This document shows positions 25,828-30,987 of a stretch of 30,987 nt of DNA, in pieces. Within the stretch, counting starts at the first letter, position 1, and every line of letters starts with the position of its first letter. The notes below the pieces were generated by a model that saw nothing but the letters and a program-made list of their open reading frames with translations, was not told the origin of the DNA and made no database searches. Made by a program: the position numbers and the translations under genes. Source of the stretch: a virus; the IMG/VR virus record IMGVR_UViG_3300030333_003631, positions 1 through 30,987 of that record; one strand, given 5' to 3'.

Positions 25828-27596
25828 TGCCAGATATTAAAGTCAGGGTTGGCCAACAAAATGCTATAAAGGTTGTTGCCAGTTCTTTTGGAGGTTCCCT
25901 TACTGCTGAAAATGCGGCAAATGCAACCAATGTTCTGGGTGGTATTGCATCGGTAACACAAATAATTAATTCTGGGGTTACTACCCTAACTGGTCCAGTT
26001 AGATTAGGAACTACTTTAGATGTTTCTGGTATTTCTACTTTTTCATCATTAGGTGTTAGTGGTCTTGCAACAACAAAAGATTTACTTGTTACTGGTATAG
26101 CTACCATAGCGGGAGCTACTATTAGTGGTGGTGCATTTGACCAATTACAAGTAACTGGTGTTTCTACTCTTGGTATTACATCCGCAACTTGGTTGGAAGC
26201 ACAACAATTAAATTTATCTGGTATTACTACATTCAATAATGCTGATGTAGTTTTCCAGGGTGCAGCTGCAGCTCAGAATATGACCTGGGATGCTTCTGAA
26301 AATGATTTAGAGTTTACTGATCTTGCTAGAATAAAATTTGGAAATAGTGATGATCTTGAGATATGGCATGGAAGTGGTAACAACAGTCATATAAAAAATT
26401 CTACTAATGATCTTAAAATTCGTAGTGATTCACTCATACTTAAAAGAGCAGATGATAGTGAACCATATCTTAAAGCTACTGTTAATTCGGATGTAAAAAT
26501 ATATTATAATGGCAATGAGAAATTTGCCACTACTAACGAAGGTATTGATATAACAGGACATGTTGAGACTGATACTTTAAATGTATCTGGTCTTTCTACC
26601 TTTGTAGGTAATGCTCAGTTTGATGGTAATGTTTCTGTTGCTGGAACAATAACACATGAAGATGTAACTAATATAGATTCTGTTGGACTTATAACCGCCA
26701 GAAGTGGTGTAAGAATAACTGATGGTGGTTTAGTTGTAACTGCTGGTATTTCTACATTTGATGCGGATCTACATGTAGCAGGTAACATTAGGCATAAGGG
26801 TGATACTGATACCTATATTGAATTTACTGGCGATCAAATACGATTAATTGCTGGCGGTAAACCTTTAATTCATGCTGAAGAAGCATCTACTGATACTGTT
26901 ATAATCAATGATGGTAGCAATGATCTTGATTTTCGTGTTGAAGGATTAAATGATAACTCATTAATCTTTTCTGATGGTTCTACTGATAGGGTTGGTATTG
27001 GATCTTCTGCACCAACTGCTAAATTAGATGTAAATGGTACTTTAAATGTAACTGGTGTTTCTACATTCAACCAAGATGTAAACTTCCCTGGTGCTGCATA
27101 TAATATTCTATGGGATCAAGCAACAAGTAAGTTTAAGTTTGATGATAGTGCACAAGCTGTATGGGGTAGTGCATCGGGTGGAGATTTAAAAATATTCCAT
27201 CAAAGTGGAAATAGTACTATAAGGAATGAAACTGGACAATTTAGAATTGCTGGTAATGATATAAGATTACAAACTCAAAATCATAGTGAAGATTATCTTT
27301 TAGCTGTTGATGGTGGATCTGTATCCATATTCCATAATGATGTAAAACGTCTAGAAACTACTGCTTCAGGTGTTGATATTACCGATACTTTAAATGTTGC
27401 TGGTGTTTCTACCTTTGTGGGAGTTGTTACTACAAGTAGTGATTTATATATTGGTGGAGATCTATATATTAAGGATGATCTAACATTTGATGAATTTACT
27501 GCTGCAAGTGGAAACATTACAGGGATTTTAACTGCTGCTACTGCTAATGTTACTGGAACCTTAACTGCTGGATTAATAGATGGAGGATCTTACTGA
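25827..27596 (+). CDS. Tail fibre-like protein with repeated beta segments, 589 aa
   Basis: Starts MPDIKVRVGQQNAIKVVASS and consists largely of repeated [TL]-x-V-[STA]-G-[ILV]-[ST]-T-F units (DVSGISTFSSLGV, NVSGLSTFVGNAQ, NVTGVSTFNQDVN, NVAGVSTFVGVVT). Between them lies the TITHEDVTNIDSVGLITARS block, which is typical of cyanomyovirus tail-fibre-like proteins. Two long copies of a segment lie at residues about 144-261 and 419-532. The repeats suggest a fibrous trimer of beta rungs. It ends LTAGLIDGGSY without a recognisable intramolecular chaperone (no S74 peptidase motif) or clear adhesin tip, so it may be a shaft or carry a receptor-binding part not identifiable here. It overlaps gp13 by one base. 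A fibre role is inferred from sequence style and neighbours. Confidence 0.8.
   Translation: MPDIKVRVGQQNAIKVVASSFGGSLTAENAANATNVLGGIASVTQIINSGVTTLTGPVRLGTTLDVSGISTFSSLGVSGLATTKDLLVTGIATIAGATISGGAFDQLQVTGVSTLGITSATWLEAQQLNLSGITTFNNADVVFQGAAAAQNMTWDASENDLEFTDLARIKFGNSDDLEIWHGSGNNSHIKNSTNDLKIRSDSLILKRADDSEPYLKATVNSDVKIYYNGNEKFATTNEGIDITGHVETDTLNVSGLSTFVGNAQFDGNVSVAGTITHEDVTNIDSVGLITARSGVRITDGGLVVTAGISTFDADLHVAGNIRHKGDTDTYIEFTGDQIRLIAGGKPLIHAEEASTDTVIINDGSNDLDFRVEGLNDNSLIFSDGSTDRVGIGSSAPTAKLDVNGTLNVTGVSTFNQDVNFPGAAYNILWDQATSKFKFDDSAQAVWGSASGGDLKIFHQSGNSTIRNETGQFRIAGNDIRLQTQNHSEDYLLAVDGGSVSIFHNDVKRLETTASGVDITDTLNVAGVSTFVGVVTTSSDLYIGGDLYIKDDLTFDEFTAASGNITGILTAATANVTGTLTAGLIDGGSY
26260..26610 (+). 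repeat. Fibre internal repeat, copy A
   Basis: Codes for QNMTWDASENDLEFTDLARI, DDLEIWHGSGNNSHIKN, DVKIYYNGNEKFATTNEGID and then NVSGLSTFVG. It is collinear with copy B about 825 bases downstream (ILWDQATSKFKFDD, GDLKIFHQSGNSTIRN, GSVSIFHNDVKRLETTASGV, NVAGVSTFVG). The copies are clearly related in protein but diverged in DNA. Confidence 0.75.
27085..27424 (+). repeat. Fibre internal repeat, copy B
   Basis: The second copy of the segment at 26260-26610, with the same order of blocks: W-D-x-x-x-x-x-[FL]-x-F-x-D, then D-L-x-I-[WF]-H-x-S-G-N, then [VI]-x-I-[YF]-[YH]-N, then I-T, then N-V-[SA]-G-[LV]-S-T-F-V-G. The intervening block, with the TITHEDVTNIDSVGLITARS text, is present only once. Confidence 0.75.
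27582..27586 (+). promoter_or_regulatory. Shine-Dalgarno sequence for gp13
   Basis: GGAGG nine bases before the gp13 ATG, inside the last codons of the fibre gene. It supports the 27596 start, where the fibre TGA and the gp13 ATG share one base. This contrasts with the promoter-proximal genes gp25 and gp8, whose leaders show no such sequence. Confidence 0.6.
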
Positions 27597-28453
27597 TGGC
27601 AAAACCAAATTCTAAACAAGGATTAATTGATTATTGTCTAAGACAATTAGGTGCTCCTGTATTGGAGATAAATGTTGCTGATGATCAATTAGATGATTTG
27701 CTTGATGACGCACTTCAGTTATTCAATGAACGTCATTATGATGGTGTTGAGAGGATGTATCTCAAACACGAAATTACTCAAGAAGACATTAATAGAGGAA
27801 AAGCATCTGGTACCACTGGAGTGGGTATTGTAACTACTACTGCAGAATCAACTGCTGTCAGTGGAATTGGAACAACAACAGGAGCTATCACAACTAAGTG
27901 GTATGAGAATTCTAATTTCCTTCAGGTTCCAGATTCAGTAATTGGTGTAGAAAAAATATTTAAGTTTGATACTAGTTCTATTTCGGGTGGGATGTTTAGT
28001 ATTAAATATCAGTTATTTTTAAATGATTTGTACCAGTTTAACTCAATTGATTTACTTCAGTATTCAATGGTTAAAACCTATCTAGAAGATATTGATTTTC
28101 TTTTAACTACAGATAAACAAGTAAGATTTAATCAAAGACAAGATAGATTGTATTTGGATATTGATTGGGAAGCTCAAACTGCTGGTACTTATCTAGTTCT
28201 TGATTGTTGGAGAGCATTAGATCCTGAGGATTATGTAAAAATATACAATGATAGGTTTATTAAATTATATTTGACTGCAACAATTAAACGTCAATGGGGA
28301 CAAAATTTAATTAAATTTAGAGGAGTTAAACTTCCTGGTGGATTGGAATTAAATGGAAGAGAAATATATGATGATGCTGTAAGAGAACTAGAATATATTA
28401 AGGAGAAGATGAGTAGTGAATATGAATTACCACCACTGGATGCAATAGGATAA
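27596..28453 (+). CDS. gp13: Neck protein gp13
   Basis: A 285-residue protein against 309 in T4 gp13. It opens with KQGLIDYCLRQLGAPVLEIN and VADDQLDDLLDDALQLFNERH, the conserved N-terminus of T4-like gp13. Later come SVIGVEKIFKFD, VRFNQRQDRLYLDIDW, YVKIYNDRFIKLYLTATIKR and WGQNLIKFRG, then an acidic helical C-terminus, all typical of cyanophage gp13. In T4, gp13 and gp14 form the head-tail connector neck below the portal and close the head before tail joining. Residues about 68-101 are a gly/thr-rich insertion (GTTGVGIVTTTAESTAVSGI) resembling the repeats in its neighbours. It overlaps the fibre gene before it and gp14 after it by one base each. Confidence 0.93.
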   Translation: MAKPNSKQGLIDYCLRQLGAPVLEINVADDQLDDLLDDALQLFNERHYDGVERMYLKHEITQEDINRGKASGTTGVGIVTTTAESTAVSGIGTTTGAITTKWYENSNFLQVPDSVIGVEKIFKFDTSSISGGMFSIKYQLFLNDLYQFNSIDLLQYSMVKTYLEDIDFLLTTDKQVRFNQRQDRLYLDIDWEAQTAGTYLVLDCWRALDPEDYVKIYNDRFIKLYLTATIKRQWGQNLIKFRGVKLPGGLELNGREIYDDAVRELEYIKEKMSSEYELPPLDAIG

Positions 28454-29868
28454 TGGTATTAAATCCCTTCTTTCTTCAGGGTTCACAAGGTGAACAAAGA
28501 CTTGTTCAGGATATCATCAATGAACAATTGACAATTTATGGTGTTGAAGTAACTTATATACCTAGAAAGGTTGTAAACAAAAAAACCATTTTTAGAGAAG
28601 TTCAATCATCAAAATTTGATGATAATTATCTATTAGAGGCTTATGTTAATACCTATGAAGGGTATGGTGGGCAAGGAGATATAATGACCAAGTTTGGTGT
28701 TAGTTTAAGGGATGAATTAATATTAACTATATCCAAAGAAAGATTTGAAGATTTTATTGCACCATTTATGGCTGGTGATCCCCAAATTACAGTTTCCACA
28801 AGACCTGAGGAAGGAGATTTGGTATATTTTCCTTTAGGACAAAGATTATTTGAAATTAAGTTTGTAGAACATGAAGAACCTTTTTATCAGTTAGGTAAAA
28901 ATTATGTTTATAAACTTCAATGTGAATTATTTGAATATGAGGATGAGATTCTGGATACAACTATTGATGAAATTGATGAAACTTTAGAAGATCAAGGATT
29001 TGTTACTGATTTGGTATTGTACACCTTAGGAACAACTGCAACAGGAACAGCGACTACAACTTCTGCTTCTGGGTATGTACGAAAACTTTGGCTTAATAAT
29101 GATGGTTATGAATATACTAAGATTCCAAATGTTGCAATATCAACTTCTCCATCAGGAAATAATGCAACTGCTGTTGCAATTACTACATCTGTAAATAATA
29201 CATATTCTGTTAAAGAATTATTAATTACAAATGTTGGTTCTGGATATACTGTAGCACCAACTGTTACTATAGTAAGTGCTGCAACTACTGCGACTAACGG
29301 AGTTACCACTTATCATGGGGTTGGTGCTGCAGCAACTGCATCTATAGTTACTGATGGTATTGGTATTAGTACTGTTGGATTTACTACTATTGGTGCTGGA
29401 TATAGTGGTGCACCTACCATAACATTTGGTACTCCAACTGGTGCAGGAATTATAACTGCTACTGGTTCTGCATTTATAAATTCTGTTGGTGTTGTTACTT
29501 CACTCTACATATCTGATGCAGGTATTGGATATACTGCTGGAACTGCAACTGTTGCATTTAGTGCACCTACTGCTATTACTGGAGTTGGTACATATCAATT
29601 TAATGAGGTTGTAATTGGTGCTTCTTCTAGTGTAACTGGTTATGTTAAGAGTTGGGATATTGATACTATGGTACTTCGAGTTGGTAATGCTGATGGAACA
29701 TTCTACAGAGGAGAAAGAATTGTTGGACAAGATTCTTCTGCAGAATATACTATTGGTTCAGTTCCAGAAGGTGAAAATTTGGATAAATATGATCAGAACA
29801 CTGATATAGAGACTGAGGCAGATCTTATTCTTGACTTTAGTGAATCAAACCCATTCGGTAGTGTATAA
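28453..29868 (+). CDS. gp14: Neck protein gp14 with large repeat insertion
   Basis: A 471-residue protein against 256 in T4 gp14. Residues 1-190 contain the gp14 landmarks: IYGVEVTYIPRKVV, AYVNTYEGYGGQGDIM, FGVSLRDELILTIS, RPEEGDLVYFPLGQRLFEIK and EEPFYQLGKNYVYKLQ, each matching T4 (RGVECYYVPREYV, LNSFEGYEGAK, EGDLIYFPMDNSLFEI, PFYQLGQNAIRKI). Residues about 196-400 are an inserted run of gly/thr-rich units (NNDGYEYTKIPNVAIS, NVGSGYTVAPTVTIVS, GAGYSGAPTITFGT). The original C-terminus resumes with an acidic ADLILDFSESNPFGSV. gp14 completes the neck with gp13. The insertion, as I recall, also occurs in other cyanophage gp14 proteins and may form an outward decoration. It overlaps gp13 and gp15 by one base each. 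Confidence 0.92.
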   Translation: MVLNPFFLQGSQGEQRLVQDIINEQLTIYGVEVTYIPRKVVNKKTIFREVQSSKFDDNYLLEAYVNTYEGYGGQGDIMTKFGVSLRDELILTISKERFEDFIAPFMAGDPQITVSTRPEEGDLVYFPLGQRLFEIKFVEHEEPFYQLGKNYVYKLQCELFEYEDEILDTTIDEIDETLEDQGFVTDLVLYTLGTTATGTATTTSASGYVRKLWLNNDGYEYTKIPNVAISTSPSGNNATAVAITTSVNNTYSVKELLITNVGSGYTVAPTVTIVSAATTATNGVTTYHGVGAAATASIVTDGIGISTVGFTTIGAGYSGAPTITFGTPTGAGIITATGSAFINSVGVVTSLYISDAGIGYTAGTATVAFSAPTAITGVGTYQFNEVVIGASSSVTGYVKSWDIDTMVLRVGNADGTFYRGERIVGQDSSAEYTIGSVPEGENLDKYDQNTDIETEADLILDFSESNPFGSV

Positions 29869-30686
29869 TGTTAGGTACTTATTATTATCACGAGATAATT
29901 AGAAAAACTATTATTGCTTTTGGTACTGTTTTTAATAGTATTAATATAAAGCATAAAGAACAAGATGGTTCAGCTTTTAGTGATTTTAAGGTTCCATTAT
30001 CTTATGGACCTGCTCAAAAATTTCTTGCTAGATTAGAGCAACAAGCAGATTTAAATAAACCCATTCAAATAACACTTCCTAGAATGTCATTTGAAATGAA
30101 TAATATTGCTTATGATTCCACTAGAAAAGCAGGAGTTACTCAGACATTTAAAACATCTGATGGAACAAATTTAAAGAAAGTTTTTATGCCTGTTCCATAT
30201 AATATTGGATTTGAATTAAATATCTTCACTAAATTAAATGATGATGCACTACAGATTGTAGAACAGATATTACCATATTTTCAACCATCATTTAATTTAA
30301 CCGTAGATTTGGTAACTGCGATAGGAGAAAAGAGAGATGTTCCAATTGTTCTTGATAATATAACGTTTCAGGATGATTATGAGGGAGATTTTTCTACAAG
30401 AAGAGCTTTAATATACACAATATCATTTACTGCTAAAACATATCTCTTTGGTCCTATTGCTGATACCACTAGTGGACTTATTAAGAAAGTTCAGACTGAT
30501 CTATATGCAGATACAAATACTAAGACTGCTAAACGTGAAATGAGATATACAGTAACACCTAATCCTGCAGATGCAGGGCCTGCTGATGACTTTGGATTTA
30601 GTGAAAGTTGGCAGGATGTTTCAGCTGCATCTGATTCATTAAAGTCAGATCAAACTTATAGTCCAACAAGACAAGAGGATATTTAG
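29868..30686 (+). CDS. gp15: Tail terminator / sheath stabiliser gp15
   Basis: A 272-residue protein, the length of T4 gp15 (272 aa). The N-terminus MLGTYYYHEIIRKTIIAFGT, followed by FNSINIKHKEQDG, KVPLSYGPAQKFLARLEQ and ITLPRMSFEMNNIAYDSTRK, is a strong match to the T4-like tail completion family. Later come VPYNIGFELNIFTKLNDDAL, QILPYFQPSFNLTVD and RRALIYTISFTAKTYLFGPI, also family landmarks. In T4 a gp15 hexamer caps the tail tube and last sheath ring and provides the surface that joins the head neck. It shares one base with gp14 (TAATG), and gp16 starts two bases after its stop. The C-terminal part, PNPADAGPADDFGFSESW, is acidic and probably flexible. Confidence 0.94.
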   Translation: MLGTYYYHEIIRKTIIAFGTVFNSINIKHKEQDGSAFSDFKVPLSYGPAQKFLARLEQQADLNKPIQITLPRMSFEMNNIAYDSTRKAGVTQTFKTSDGTNLKKVFMPVPYNIGFELNIFTKLNDDALQIVEQILPYFQPSFNLTVDLVTAIGEKRDVPIVLDNITFQDDYEGDFSTRRALIYTISFTAKTYLFGPIADTTSGLIKKVQTDLYADTNTKTAKREMRYTVTPNPADAGPADDFGFSESWQDVSAASDSLKSDQTYSPTRQEDI

Positions 30687-30688
30687 TC

Positions 30689-30987
30689 ATGAGTAATAGT
30701 TATGATCCTATTGACGAAGCACTTAATACTACTAGTGCTATTGAAGTGAGTGATAATCCAGAAGGAGGTTGTGTTAGAAGAAAAGATAGATTAAAAGATG
30801 TAACTAATGATATAGAAAAAGATTATGATTATACCCGTGCAAATTTATATTCATTAATTGAAAAGGGTCAAGAGTCTCTTAATGGTATAATGGAACTTGC
30901 AGGTGAAAGTGCAAGTCCAAGAGCATATGAAGTTGCAGGACAGATTATTAAGTCAGTTGCTGATACTACTGATAAGTTGATGGAACT
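30689..30987 (+). CDS. gp16: Small terminase subunit gp16, N-terminal part
   Basis: The frame opens at ATG 30689, two bases after the gp15 stop, and runs off the window after 99 codons. It starts MSNSYDPIDEALNTTSAIEV and then shows DYDYTRANLYSLIEKGQESL and SPRAYEVAGQIIKSVADTTD followed by KLMEL. T4 gp16 (164 aa) has [20 protein letters not shown] and SPRHMEVFATLMGQMTTTN at the same relative places. The small subunit forms the ring that regulates the gp17 packaging motor and starts packaging from concatemeric DNA. Its position after gp15 agrees with the usual T4-like order gp13-gp14-gp15-gp16-gp17. The missing C-terminus should end with a lysine-rich helix. Confidence 0.87.
   Translation, partial: MSNSYDPIDEALNTTSAIEVSDNPEGGCVRRKDRLKDVTNDIEKDYDYTRANLYSLIEKGQESLNGIMELAGESASPRAYEVAGQIIKSVADTTDKLME

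Noticed and set aside
25763-26236. A 157-codon minus-strand frame across the 113-residue gene and fibre gene junction
   Set aside because: It lies opposite two well-supported coding frames, has a proline/valine/threonine-rich composition expected from the reverse of repeat DNA, and has no promoter or start context.
27424-27596. A diversity-generating retroelement target at the fibre C-terminus
   Set aside because: No template repeat with adenine-specific differences and no reverse transcriptase are present in the window; the end of the fibre is ordinary repeat sequence.

Overview
The window is a late structural block of a T4-like (Tevenvirinae-type) myovirus. It most resembles the marine cyanomyovirus group that infects Prochlorococcus and Synechococcus; a SAR11-type marine host cannot be excluded from sequence alone. 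The evidence is the gene order gp25 - gp6 - gp7-like - gp8 - DUF4815 protein - two small genes - fibre - gp13 - gp14 - gp15 - gp16, together with cyanophage-style protein sequences, T4-type late promoter octamers and an AT-rich composition. All genes are on the + strand, and I found no tRNA, CRISPR, insertion sequence or integrase.

Layout. Positions 3-494 hold the end of a glycosyltransferase-like gene and two very small overlapping genes, closed by a strong intrinsic terminator (498-530). A TATAAATA octamer (543-550) then opens the baseplate operon with gp25 (568-969) and gp6 (971-2893). Next is one uninterrupted 4373-codon gene (2895-16016) that sits exactly where gp7 lies in T4. It keeps a recognisable piece of T4 gp7 near its N-terminus, followed by about 4000 residues of repeated beta-rich modules, including a YHYH-type domain. 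A second TATAAATA octamer (16031-16038), at exactly the same 25-base offset from the start codon, opens gp8 (16056-17693) and a 2518-residue DUF4815 protein (17700-25256). A short cassette follows: a 67-residue coiled-coil protein, a 113-residue beta protein and a 589-residue repeat-containing fibre. The block ends with neck and tail-completion genes gp13, gp14 and gp15, and the first 99 codons of the small terminase gp16.

How the genes work together. gp25, gp6, the gp7-like giant and gp8 are expected to build the baseplate wedge. The DUF4815 protein, the 113-residue protein and the repeat fibre are probably peripheral baseplate or fibre parts. gp13 and gp14 form the neck, gp15 caps the tail sheath and tube, and gp16 starts DNA packaging. 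Most junctions are 1-4 base overlaps or gaps of a few bases, so the genes are probably co-transcribed late and translationally coupled.

The most unusual aspect is modular inflation. The same glycine-rich repeat (a -GGxGY- type unit) occurs in the gp7-like giant, gp8, the DUF4815 protein and a large insertion in gp14. Other repeat families are amplified within the giant itself. I see no separate defence, regulatory or metabolic system here; the candidate novelty is the giant, rearranged gp7-like baseplate protein and the sharing of modules between virion proteins.
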